64,000 nt of DNA from Candidatus Bipolaricaulota bacterium (GTDB taxonomy: Bacteria; Bipolaricaulota; Bipolaricaulia; Bipolaricaulales; Bipolaricaulaceae), in NCBI GenBank assembly GCA_022838705.1, contig JALHJZ010000001.1, positions 62,001 through 126,000 of the forward strand. The letters are read 5' to 3'. A model generated the notes under the pieces. The model did not search any database. It saw nothing but the letters and a program-made list of their open reading frames with translations, and was not told the DNA's origin. Numbering within the stretch: the stretch's first letter is position 1; every line of letters begins with the position of its first letter. Both the position numbers and the translations under genes were made by a program. Shown here piece by piece: positions 32,907 through 40,444 of the stretch.

Positions 32907-33769
32907 GGCCGCTCCAGGACCTGGGCGAGGGAGGCCTTCTCCAGGACGAGGAAGCTCCGGTCCCCCTGGCGAAATAGCGAGGTCACGAGGTACCCCTCAT
33001 CGAGGTACGCGCCGAGCGCCCGCCGCACCTCAAGCCGCCACGCCCGGGCAAGATCGAGGTCTGCCCGGCGCACCGTTTGGAGGTCGGACGGGATCTCGAA
33101 CAGAAGGTTGGGGGCCCGGAGGTCCGGGCGGAACCCGGCCGGGGCGCGGAGCCCCGTCGCCGTGCGCTGGGTGCGGTTGATCGTCTCCAGATCCCCCAGG
33201 GCGAGGGCGGGCGGCTTCCCCCCGGCGAGGTGGCCCATCGTTCGCGGCGCGTCGAGGTGCCACTGGCAGAGAAGGCGGTCCGTGTCGATCCCCCGGTTGC
33301 GGACATCGCGGAGCTCCCCGAAGTAGTTCGGCAGGTATTCGGTGGCCACCCCCCCCAGCTTGTTGAGGTTGAAGTGGGCGTTCCGGGATTCCAGCGGATC
33401 GAACGTCCAGGTGATGATGCGGATCCCTTGGGCGAGCACGCGCTCCCGCTGGGCGCACTTGAGCCGGTAGCCGATGCCCCGGTCCTGCCAATCCGGCCGC
33501 ACCGCGGCCATCAGCGAGTGGTGGCGAAGGGTCATCCCACCGAGGAGGCCGACCACGGACAGCGTGAACCCGATCATCTCCCGCCCCGGGCCGATCCCGT
33601 CGAACGCCCCGAGGAGGAGCCCGCCCGCGCTCGTCACCATGTGGATGAGGTGGTCGGGGATCACCGCCAGGTCCGCAAACCCCCACACCTCCTGCTGCAG
33701 CCGTTCGCACGCGCGGTAGCCCACCCTATCCCGGACCGGCTCGATCACCACCTCGTCACAGAGCTCCAT
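32903..33769 (-). CDS. GNAT acyltransferase (COG3375 type), candidate N-succinyltransferase
   Basis: A 288-residue acyltransferase. The N-terminal GNAT part has EVWGFADLAVIPDHLIHM and MAAVRPDWQDRGIGYRLK, where the acyl-CoA loop is DRGIGYRLK. Then come WTFDPLESRNAHFNLNKLGG and YLPNYFG, typical of this group. In Geobacillus a GNAT protein next to the racemase succinylates D-amino acids; the same pairing here suggests that role. The ATG at 33769 is nine bases after TATACT (33779-33784), with no Shine-Dalgarno sequence. It is the first gene of the recO unit. Confidence 0.85.
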   Translation of the reverse strand: MELCDEVVIEPVRDRVGYRACERLQQEVWGFADLAVIPDHLIHMVTSAGGLLLGAFDGIGPGREMIGFTLSVVGLLGGMTLRHHSLMAAVRPDWQDRGIGYRLKCAQRERVLAQGIRIITWTFDPLESRNAHFNLNKLGGVATEYLPNYFGELRDVRNRGIDTDRLLCQWHLDAPRTMGHLAGGKPPALALGDLETINRTQRTATGLRAPAGFRPDLRAPNLLFEIPSDLQTVRRADLDLARAWRLEVRRALGAYLDEGYLVTSLFRQGDRSFLVLEKASLAQVLERP

Positions 33770-33784
33770 GCGAGAGGAAGTATA

Positions 33785-34012
33785 GCATGCCGTTCCCCCT
33801 TCCCGGCCGCGCGGCCCGCCAGAGTCAAGAAGCCAACGGCGGCAGAGCTCAGCGGACGAACCGACTCCCTCCTCCCCGATGGTGGCCGGTCCCAGAGAGG
33901 ACGATCGCTGGGTCCAGGACATCCACGGGATCTACAGTGGAGAGTGGAGGCAGTGGCCGCCGAGTAGTCGCACCATCCCCCGTGCCGGTGGAGGGAGGGG
34001 CGGCGACCGCGC
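33785..34012 (+). other. Intergenic region between GNAT gene and plsY
   Basis: About 230 bases with no convincing gene. It holds the outward-facing -10 boxes of the two divergent genes at its edges. A 49-codon frame (33879-34028) exists but has no ribosome binding site and ends inside plsY, so I do not call it. Confidence 0.5.
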
Positions 34013-34018
34013 TATGAT
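34013..34018 (+). promoter_or_regulatory. -10 box of plsY, probably leaderless
   Basis: TATGAT ends six bases before the plsY ATG; there is no Shine-Dalgarno sequence. No good -35 is visible. Confidence 0.55.
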
Positions 34019-34024
34019 CAAACC

Positions 34025-34672
34025 ATGACTGCGGTCTCCTACGTGCTCATCGCGGCGGCGGGCTACCTGGTTGGCGGGATCCCGACGGCATTCCTCATCG
34101 GCCGGCTGCGGGGGGTGGACATCCGCCGCGTGGGGTCGGGGAACGTGGGGGCGACGAACGCCCTGCGGACCTTGGGGTGGAAAGTGGGGGTTACGGTGAT
34201 GGCGCTGGATGTGGCCAAGGGCTACCTCGCCGCGGGCCTGCTGCCGCTCCTTCCCGTGTGGGCGGGGGAAAGGGTGTACCTCGGGATGGCAGCGGGGGTG
34301 GCCGCGATCCTTGGGCATGTGTTCTCACCCTACCTTCGGTTCCGGGGGGGGAAGGGGGTCGCCACAGCGGCAGGGGTGCTCGTCGCGCTCGCCCCGCTCC
34401 CCACGGCGATCGCGGCCGGAGCATTCGCCCTTGTCGCGTTCGGGACGGGGATCGTCTCCCTGGCGTCCCTCACCGCAGCTGTGACCCTCCCCGTGGCCGC
34501 GTTCCTCCTCGACCGCACCGCAGCGTACGCCGTGCATCCAGCGGTACGGGCGGTGACGGTGGGGTTGGTGCCGTTCATCTTCTACACCCACCGCCAGAAC
34601 ATCCGCCGCCTCATCGCAGGGAAGGAGAACCGGTTCCGACGACCCTGGGAGAAGCGGAGCGGGAGGGGGTGA
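34025..34672 (+). CDS. plsY: Acyl-phosphate glycerol-3-phosphate acyltransferase PlsY
   Basis: A 215-residue inner-membrane enzyme that makes lysophosphatidic acid from acyl-phosphate. About six helices are predicted. Three family motifs are visible: GVDIRRVGSGNVGATNALR, FSPYLRFRGGKGVATAAGV and FIFYTHRQNIRRLIAGKENR. The ATG lies next to a -10 box. The partner PlsX is not in the window. Confidence 0.96.
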   Translation: MTAVSYVLIAAAGYLVGGIPTAFLIGRLRGVDIRRVGSGNVGATNALRTLGWKVGVTVMALDVAKGYLAAGLLPLLPVWAGERVYLGMAAGVAAILGHVFSPYLRFRGGKGVATAAGVLVALAPLPTAIAAGAFALVAFGTGIVSLASLTAAVTLPVAAFLLDRTAAYAVHPAVRAVTVGLVPFIFYTHRQNIRRLIAGKENRFRRPWEKRSGRG

Positions 34673-34691
34673 ACCCTCGTCGGCCGAGGCG

Positions 34692-34719
34692 TTGAGGGGG
34701 CCAGGGGACGGGGTAGAAT
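34692..34719 (+). promoter_or_regulatory. Promoter of unknown gene at 34795
   Basis: TTGAGG (34692-34697), 16-bp spacer, TAGAAT (34714-34719). The leader of about 70 bases includes CCGGTTCCCACCGG, a small hairpin, and a GGGAGGGGG ribosome binding site. Confidence 0.6.
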
Positions 34720-34794
34720 GGGGCTCTCAGGTCGTTCCTGATCTCGAGCCGAGTCGCGTCGAGGCCGGTTCCCACCGGCAACGGGAGGGGGAGG

Positions 34795-35679
34795 GTGAAG
34801 GTCGCGGAGAGGCGCATCGCCGAGTGGTGGGAGGCCCCAGGGATCGATGGCCGCGAGGCGTTCGACGAGGAGATCCTCTACCTGAACAGCCTAAGCGAGG
34901 AGATCTCCCTCCCCCGGTGGGCGATCCTCGTCCGGGACCGGATGCCGCGGTGGGGGTTTGAGCCCTGTGCCCATCGGTTCCTGGAGGGGCTGGAACAGGT
35001 CCTGGCTATGATCGGGGCAGGGCGTGTCTGGCCGCGGTTCGGCGGCTGCGGCGATATCCCATTCTCCGTACAGCGGAACCTCCTCCGCCTCGGTACGGGG
35101 CTGATCCAGTGGGCCGACCACGGCAACGGGAGCGGTCCCCTCGTGGGCTCGCTCGGAACCCACACCCCGGAGCGGGCCGAGGCGGCCCGCGCGATGGGGG
35201 AGGTCGTCCTGGGGATCGGCCAGGGAGCGGCGGCACTCGATGCAACCCTCGACCGCTGGGCGGACGTGGCCCAGTTCCCTCCCGCGCGCGCCCTCGTGGA
35301 TGGAGAGGAGGCTCCCCTTTCCGTGGTCGCCCAACATCCCTGCGCCTACACGCTCCTGTGGAACCTCGACCGCCTCGCCCACAGCATCGGGAACGGCGAA
35401 CCGCCGTCGGCACTCGTATGTATCCCCTCCCTCCGGATCGCCCCGAAGCTCGACCCGGAGCGGATCTCCACCCTGCGCGACATCGGCGAGGCCCTCGCCC
35501 AGTGGATCCAGGAAGGGCCACCGCGGACCTCCCTCGAGGAGAGGGTCCACGCCCTGGTCGGCCCGCGCGACGACGTGCGGCGGTGGCTGGTGGCCTCCCT
35601 CTACAAGACCCTCAAGCTGTGGCAGGTCCACCTGGATACGCTCCTCGGCGAGGAGCACACCTACCTGTCCCTCATCTAG
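34795..35679 (+). CDS. Conserved-looking protein of unknown function
   Basis: A 294-residue soluble protein I do not recognise. There is no signal peptide or membrane segment. It is rich in helices and tryptophan (AERRIAEWWEAPGIDG near the start), with a glycine-rich stretch GNGSGPLVGSLGTHTPERAE around 116-135 and the C-terminus LWQVHLDTLLGEEHTYL. GTG 34795 has a GGGAGGGGGAGG ribosome binding site. Codon use and third-position GC match neighbouring genes, which supports it being real. It has its own promoter, and upp follows with a separate one. Confidence 0.75.
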   Translation: MKVAERRIAEWWEAPGIDGREAFDEEILYLNSLSEEISLPRWAILVRDRMPRWGFEPCAHRFLEGLEQVLAMIGAGRVWPRFGGCGDIPFSVQRNLLRLGTGLIQWADHGNGSGPLVGSLGTHTPERAEAARAMGEVVLGIGQGAAALDATLDRWADVAQFPPARALVDGEEAPLSVVAQHPCAYTLLWNLDRLAHSIGNGEPPSALVCIPSLRIAPKLDPERISTLRDIGEALAQWIQEGPPRTSLEERVHALVGPRDDVRRWLVASLYKTLKLWQVHLDTLLGEEHTYLSLI

Positions 35680-35681
35680 GG

Positions 35682-35709
35682 TTGCGCGCGCCGTCTCCCC
35701 CGCTACCCT
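35682..35709 (+). promoter_or_regulatory. Promoter of upp, near-leaderless
   Basis: TTGCGC (35682-35687), 16-bp spacer, TACCCT (35704-35709); the ATG is ten bases later and has no Shine-Dalgarno sequence. Confidence 0.6.
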
Positions 35710-35719
35710 AGGCACCACC

Positions 35720-36343
35720 ATGGCTACGTTCGTCCTCGTCGAGCACCCGCTGATCAAGGCCAAGCTCACGATGCTCCGCGATCGGCGCACGGACCGCCTC
35801 CAGTTCAGGCAGATCCTCGAGGAGGTCACCGCGCTCATGGTGTATGAGATCACGCGGGACTTCCCCCTCCGCCAGGTCGAGGTGGAGACCCCGCTCGAGC
35901 GGACGGCGGGGGTAGAGCTCGCCCGTCCCGTGGTGCTCGTCCCGGTCCTCCGGGCGGGCATCGTCATGCTCGACGGCGTCCTCGACCTCATCCCCAGCGC
36001 CCGGGTCGGGCACATCGGGATCTACCGGGACCCTGCGACCCTCAAGCCCGTGGAGTACTTCGCCAAGCTCCCCGCCAACCTGAGCGATGCGTTGGTGATC
36101 GTAGTCGATCCAATGCTCGCCACCGGCGGGTCGGCCGCCCATGCGGTGTCGATCGTGAAGGAGCGCGGGGCGCGCGATGTGCGGTTCCTGTGCCTCGTCG
36201 CTGCCCCGGAGGGGCTGCGGGCGATCCACGACGCCCATCCCGACGTCCCGGTCTACGCGGCCTCCCTCGATCGGGAGCTCGATGCCCATGGCTACATCCG
36301 CCCCGGCCTGGGGGATGCCGGGGATCGCCTGTTCGGCACCTAG
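35720..36343 (+). CDS. upp: Uracil phosphoribosyltransferase
   Basis: A 207-residue salvage enzyme making UMP from uracil and PRPP. It has the N-terminal HPLIKAKLTMLRD, the substrate loop VPVLRAGIVMLDG, the PRPP motif VIVVDPMLATGGSA and the uracil-binding end YIRPGLGDAGDRLFGT. It heads a run of plus-strand genes (SDR, TIM-barrel protein, MFS transporter) that are closely spaced but not obviously related in function. Confidence 0.96.
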   Translation: MATFVLVEHPLIKAKLTMLRDRRTDRLQFRQILEEVTALMVYEITRDFPLRQVEVETPLERTAGVELARPVVLVPVLRAGIVMLDGVLDLIPSARVGHIGIYRDPATLKPVEYFAKLPANLSDALVIVVDPMLATGGSAAHAVSIVKERGARDVRFLCLVAAPEGLRAIHDAHPDVPVYAASLDRELDAHGYIRPGLGDAGDRLFGT

Positions 36344-36352
36344 GGGGATGCG

Positions 36353-37090
36353 ATGAAACGGTGCGCGCTTGTCACCGGCGGATCGCGAGGGATCGGGGCT
36401 GCGGCAGCGGTGAAGCTCGCCGCGCAGGGCTATGATGTGGCACTGAGCTACCGCACCCAACGCACGGCGGCAGAGGAGGTCGCGGCGGCCATCCAGCGCC
36501 TCGGCAGCCGGGCCGTCATCCTCCAAGCCGACCTCGCCGACCTGGAACAGGCGCGGGACCTCGTCCACGAAGCGGCCGAGGGCCTGGGAGGGCTCCACAT
36601 CCTCGTGAACAACGCGGGCTACGTGCAACGGGTGCCGTGGGAGGAACTGTCGCTCGAGGATTGGGAGCGGATGCTCACGGTGGGGCTCACGGCCGCGTTC
36701 GTTTGCTCGCGGCACGCGGTCCCCTACATGCGGGAGGGGAAGTTCGGGCGGATCGTAAACGTCTCCTCCCTGCGGGCCCTCACCGGCTCGGCCCACGGGA
36801 TCCACTACGCCGCCGCCAAGGCAGGCCTCCTCGGCCTCACGAAGTCGCTCGCCCTCGCCGTGGCACCGTTCGGGATCACCGTGAACGCGGTGTGCCCCGG
36901 ATTCGTGGCCACGGAGATCAACCAGGAAGCGCTCGCCGCGCGGGGGGATGAGATCCGGGCCCAAATCCCCCTCGGCCGCGTGGCCACAGCGGACGAGATC
37001 GCCGCGGTGATCGCGTTCCTCTGTTCAGAGGAGGCGGGCTACATCACCGGGGAGACGGTCTCCGCCAACGGCGGCATCCGCATGGGGTAG
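36353..37090 (+). CDS. Short-chain dehydrogenase, FabG-like
   Basis: A 245-residue classical SDR. The cofactor loop is TGGSRGIGA (8-16), then NNAG (86-89), with the catalytic triad S139, Y152 and K156. PG and G-ET-S-NGG at the end are typical of 3-oxoacyl-ACP reductases. FabG is the best guess, but no other fatty-acid gene is adjacent, so it may reduce a sugar or other keto substrate, possibly in line with the TIM-barrel protein that starts one base later. Confidence 0.85.
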   Translation: MKRCALVTGGSRGIGAAAAVKLAAQGYDVALSYRTQRTAAEEVAAAIQRLGSRAVILQADLADLEQARDLVHEAAEGLGGLHILVNNAGYVQRVPWEELSLEDWERMLTVGLTAAFVCSRHAVPYMREGKFGRIVNVSSLRALTGSAHGIHYAAAKAGLLGLTKSLALAVAPFGITVNAVCPGFVATEINQEALAARGDEIRAQIPLGRVATADEIAAVIAFLCSEEAGYITGETVSANGGIRMG

Positions 37091-37091
37091 G

Positions 37092-37898
37092 ATGGACCGA
37101 CACCAGCTGGGGCTGTCCACGTTCCTGTGGCCGGGGATGGACGTCGAGCGGTGGCTCGAATTGGCGCTCGGGCTCGGGTTGGGCGGGGTTGAGCTGCGGG
37201 CCGACCCCCGCGCCGCCGGCCCGGGGGACCTTGCACCCGCGGCCCGCCGGCAGTTGCGGGAGCGGCTGGCGGAGTGTGGCCTGTGGAGCACAGTCCACGC
37301 GCCGATCTATGACCTGAACCTCTCTTCCCCCCTGCGCGCGATCGCGGCGGCATCGGTTGAGGAGGTGATCGGGGCGGTGGACCTCGCCTCCGACCTCGGA
37401 TCGCGCCTCCTCGTCGTCCATCCTGGGCACGTGGACTCCGACTACCTGCCCCTCGCAGGGGAACGGGACCTCGCCTGGCGCCGGTTCTCGCTGGCGATGG
37501 AGGTGATCCTCGCCCATGCCGCGCGGAACGGGGTACGGGTCGCGCTCGAGAACAAGCAGCGCCCCCGCGGGTGGGACATGGTGCACACCCCAGCGGAGCA
37601 CGTTCAGGCGGTGGATCGGTTCCCTGGGCTCGGGGCGTGTCTGGACTTCGGCCACCTCCACACCACCGGGGGGGAGCCCGCCGCCTACGTGGCCGCGCTC
37701 GGGGAGAGGCTCGTCCACGTCCACCTCCACGACAACTGCGGAGAGAGGGATGAACACCTGCCCCTCGGCCGCGGGAGCCTGCCGTGGCGGGCGGCATGGG
37801 CGGCGCTCGCGAGCGCCGGGTACCGCGGCCCCATCGTGCTCGAGATCCCTGATCCCGATGGGCTGCGGGAGTCTCTCGCCGTGCTGGAGCGAGGATGA
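37092..37898 (+). CDS. Sugar phosphate isomerase/epimerase-like TIM-barrel protein
   Basis: A 268-residue xylose-isomerase-like TIM-barrel (AP endonuclease 2 family). Metal-site strands include VHAPIYDLNL, LLVVHPGHVDSD, VALENKQRP, CLDFGHLHTTGG and VHLHDNCGERDEHLPLGRG. It is a sugar isomerase/epimerase or an endonuclease IV relative; the substrate is unknown. The MFS gene overlaps its stop as ATGA, which hints at uptake of its substrate. Confidence 0.83.
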   Translation: MDRHQLGLSTFLWPGMDVERWLELALGLGLGGVELRADPRAAGPGDLAPAARRQLRERLAECGLWSTVHAPIYDLNLSSPLRAIAAASVEEVIGAVDLASDLGSRLLVVHPGHVDSDYLPLAGERDLAWRRFSLAMEVILAHAARNGVRVALENKQRPRGWDMVHTPAEHVQAVDRFPGLGACLDFGHLHTTGGEPAAYVAALGERLVHVHLHDNCGERDEHLPLGRGSLPWRAAWAALASAGYRGPIVLEIPDPDGLRESLAVLERG

Positions 37899-39166
37899 GG
37901 GCCCCCCGCTGGTACTGGGCGTATGTCCTGTCCAACGCGGCGATGGGCGCAGCATCGCCCCTCCTTTCCCTGTACGCCTATCACCTCGGGGCAACGGCGG
38001 GCACGGTGGGGACCCTGGCCGCCGTGGGCAGCCTGATGAACATGGTGGCGAGCCTGGTGTGGGGGAGGCTCCTCGACCGCACCCGGCGGCGGCGGGTGTT
38101 CGTGGCGCTGAGCTTCTTCGGGGTCGGGATCGCCTATCTCCTCCTCCCGCTCGTCACGCAGCTCCCGCAGCTGTTCCTCGTCAACGGCTGGGTTGCCTTC
38201 GCCTGGATGGCCGCCTCGTCGGTGTCAATCCTCCTCATCCTTGCCGGGTTCCCCCGAGAGAACTGGGAAGGGGAGATCGCCCGGTTCAACGTGTACTGCG
38301 GGGTGGGGTGGACCCTCGGCCTCGCGTTGGGTGCAGGTTGGACCGCGCTCGTCGGGCGGGCCCTCGGGGAAGGGTGGAGCCTCAAATCACTGGGGTTCAT
38401 CGTAGGCGCCCTGGCGCTCGGGGGCCTGTTCGTTGCCCTGCGGGAGATCCGCGAGCCCCGGATCCAAATTCAGGCCCCTTCGTTCCGGGATATTGCGCTT
38501 GCGGTGGGGAATTTCCTCTACGAGCGATTCCGCTACGGCCCTGTGCAGCTCTATGACATCCTCCGCCCATCGCAGCTCGTGCGGTTCCTCCAGGGGCGTA
38601 CAGCCTTCGGGCCGGACTTGGTCCTGTGCTACTACGCGGCGATGCTCGCCTTCGTGGGGTTCTCCATCGTGTTCGCACCGTTCCCCGTCTTCGTGCGCCA
38701 GAAGCTTGGATGGCCGAGCGAGCTCGTCTTCGCGCTGAACGTGGTCCACCACGGGGTGAGCGTGGTTGCGTTCGGACTGGCGCGCCGCGCGGTTGCGCGG
38801 TGGGGCCATCGCCCGGCGGCGGCGCTCGCCCTCCTCGGCCGGGCCGGGATGTTCGTGGGGTTCGCCCTCACCACCCCGTCCGTGGCGCGCTGGCTTCTTC
38901 CTCTCCTGTGGGGCGTGGCCGGCGCGACGTGGGCCCTGTTCCAACTGTCGGTGACAGCGATCGTCTCCCGCCTCTCCCCAACCGGCCTCCAAGGCCAGGG
39001 ACTCGGGATCTACAACGCCGTGGCGGGGTTGGGGAACGTGCTGGGCGCCCTCGCGGGGGGATTCGTCGCCGATTTCATCGGGTTCCCCGCCGCGTTTCTC
39101 CTCGGGGCGATGCTGATGATCGTAGCCCTCCCGATCCTCCTCGTGGAGGGGCGCCCCGTCTCGTAG
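37895..39166 (+). CDS. Major facilitator superfamily transporter
   Basis: A 423-residue inner-membrane transporter with about 12 helices. The MFS loop 2-3 motif appears as GRLLDRTRRRRVFV, and a long charged central loop separates two halves. The substrate is unknown; the coupled TIM-barrel gene suggests a sugar or polyol. It ends four bases before the convergent rpmF stop. Confidence 0.88.
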   Translation: MRAPRWYWAYVLSNAAMGAASPLLSLYAYHLGATAGTVGTLAAVGSLMNMVASLVWGRLLDRTRRRRVFVALSFFGVGIAYLLLPLVTQLPQLFLVNGWVAFAWMAASSVSILLILAGFPRENWEGEIARFNVYCGVGWTLGLALGAGWTALVGRALGEGWSLKSLGFIVGALALGGLFVALREIREPRIQIQAPSFRDIALAVGNFLYERFRYGPVQLYDILRPSQLVRFLQGRTAFGPDLVLCYYAAMLAFVGFSIVFAPFPVFVRQKLGWPSELVFALNVVHHGVSVVAFGLARRAVARWGHRPAAALALLGRAGMFVGFALTTPSVARWLLPLLWGVAGATWALFQLSVTAIVSRLSPTGLQGQGLGIYNAVAGLGNVLGALAGGFVADFIGFPAAFLLGAMLMIVALPILLVEGRPVS

Positions 39167-39170
39167 CGGG

Positions 39171-39359
39171 CTACTTCTTCTCCTCCGTCTCGACCACGAC
39201 CATCCCGTTGTAGTACCCACAGGACGGGCACACCCGGTGGGGGAGTCGGAACTCGTGGCACTGCGGACAGGCGGCAGCGGGCATCATCTGCGCCCGCCAC
39301 TGGGTACGGCGAAGCCTCACCTCGCGGTGGGACTTTCGTGATTTCGGAACTGCAGCCAT
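39171..39359 (-). CDS. rpmF: Ribosomal protein L32
   Basis: A 62-residue large-subunit protein. It begins MAAVPKSRKSHREVRLRRTQ and contains a zinc site (CPQCHEF and CPSCGYYNG), the C+ form of L32. It is the last gene of tkt-tRNA-RNase H-dtd-rpmF with AAGGAGGG before the ATG. The usual partners (DUF177, plsX) are not adjacent. Confidence 0.97.
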   Translation of the reverse strand: MAAVPKSRKSHREVRLRRTQWRAQMMPAAACPQCHEFRLPHRVCPSCGYYNGMVVVETEEKK

Positions 39360-39368
39360 GAACCCTCC

Positions 39369-39830
39369 TTAGGTGCGTCCCAATTGTGCCGGCGCCCGCT
39401 CCAAGATCAAGGTCACCGGCCCGTCGTTGACGAGGGCGACCTCCATCCGCGCTCCGAACACGCCGCTCTGGACGGGACACCCCTCCTCGCGCAGCCGGGC
39501 GAGGAACGCCTCGTACAGGGAAGCGGCCTCGCCGCCCGGCGCCGCTCGGTCGAACCCAGGGCGGCGGCCCTGGGAGGCGTCCCCGTAGAGGGTGAACTGA
39601 GATACGCACAGGATCTCCCCCCCCACGTCGCGGAGCGAGCGGTTCATCCGACCGTCGTCGTCGGGGAAGACGCGCAGCTCAGGGATCTTGCGCGACCAGA
39701 ACCGGAGTTCATCCTCATCATCCCCCCTCCCGATGCCCACGAGGAGGAGGAGCCCCCGGCCGATCCGGGCGACCTCGCGCCCTGCGACGCGCACGCTCGC
39801 CTCGCTCACCCGTTGCAGGACGATCCGCAT
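39369..39830 (-). CDS. dtd: D-aminoacyl-tRNA deacylase
   Basis: A 153-residue proofreading enzyme that removes D-amino acids (and glycine from tRNA-Ala). The two active-site motifs are CVSQFTLYGD and NDGPVTLIL, the latter with the Gly-cisPro pair. The ATG directly follows the TAG of the RNase H-like gene, and it sits in an operon with a tRNA gene. Confidence 0.97.
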   Translation of the reverse strand: MRIVLQRVSEASVRVAGREVARIGRGLLLLVGIGRGDDEDELRFWSRKIPELRVFPDDDGRMNRSLRDVGGEILCVSQFTLYGDASQGRRPGFDRAAPGGEAASLYEAFLARLREEGCPVQSGVFGARMEVALVNDGPVTLILERAPAQLGRT

Positions 39831-40346
39831 CTAGGGATGGAGCGAGCGCACGTGGGCGGCGAGTCGGCGCAGCTCGTCCACCGACAGGCCATCGAGGAGG
39901 TACCCGATCTCGCGGGTGAGGTCGGCCCGCTCCCGCTCCTGGCGGCTCCGTTCCCGGAACGCCTGTTCCGCGAGGCGGTGGGCCGGGTGGTTGATCTCCC
40001 GCTCCACGAAGTTCACCCGCCACCGCGGGAGCTGGGAGAGGAGATCGAGGGCGTTGCGGTTCAGGAGCTCAAGGTGGGGCTCGCGGACCTGGTAGAACCC
40101 ATTGACCTGGTTGGCGACGACCTGGTTATCGGTGAGGAACACCGCCTCGTCCGGGGAAAGAGCGAGAGCGAGGCGGATCCCGTCGAGGAGGGCCTTGTAC
40201 TCAGCGACGTCGCTCGTCGCCCGGCCGATGAGCTTCGACTCCTGCCCGAGGACCTGGCCCTTCTCGTCCGTGATGAGGATCCCGATCGCGGCCTCCCCAG
40301 GGCTACCGTGGGAACTGCCATCCACGTTCACGAAGATCTTCCGCAT
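39831..40346 (-). CDS. RNase HI-like protein with altered active site
   Basis: A 171-residue protein: an RNase H fold (1-130) plus a charged C-terminal tail with a small helical hairpin. The first three catalytic acids are present (D9 in NVDGSS, E49 in AEYKALL, D73 in TDNQVV). The fourth, expected in N-x-x-AD-x-LA, is H123 (NHPAHRLAEQA). It may still bind RNA/DNA hybrids or act with lower activity. The ATG follows GAGGAGGGGGG and the tRNA ends 26 bases upstream. Confidence 0.85.
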   Translation of the reverse strand: MRKIFVNVDGSSHGSPGEAAIGILITDEKGQVLGQESKLIGRATSDVAEYKALLDGIRLALALSPDEAVFLTDNQVVANQVNGFYQVREPHLELLNRNALDLLSQLPRWRVNFVEREINHPAHRLAEQAFRERSRQERERADLTREIGYLLDGLSVDELRRLAAHVRSLHP

Positions 40347-40372
40347 CCCCCCTCCTCAACCGAACTTGGTTC

Positions 40373-40444
40373 TGGGCCCGGCAGGGTTTGAACCTGCGAC
40401 CAACCGGTTATGAGCCGGCTGCTCTACCCCTGAGCTACGGACCC
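40373..40444 (-). tRNA. tRNA with CAU anticodon (Ile2 or elongator Met)
   Basis: A 72-base cloverleaf: acceptor GGGTCCG/CGGGCCC, anticodon stem GCCGG/CCGGT with loop CTCATAA, T arm GCAGG-TTCAAAC-CCTGC, discriminator A, no encoded CCA. The variable region TTGGTCG resembles tRNA-Ile2, which is modified by TilS; elongator Met cannot be excluded. Positions 8-10 (TAG) are the stop codon of tkt. Confidence 0.93.

Noticed and set aside
33879..34028. Plus-strand frame of 49 codons with tryptophan-rich sequence, overlapping the start of plsY
   Set aside because: No ribosome binding site or promoter, third-position GC is lower than in real genes here, and it ends inside plsY.
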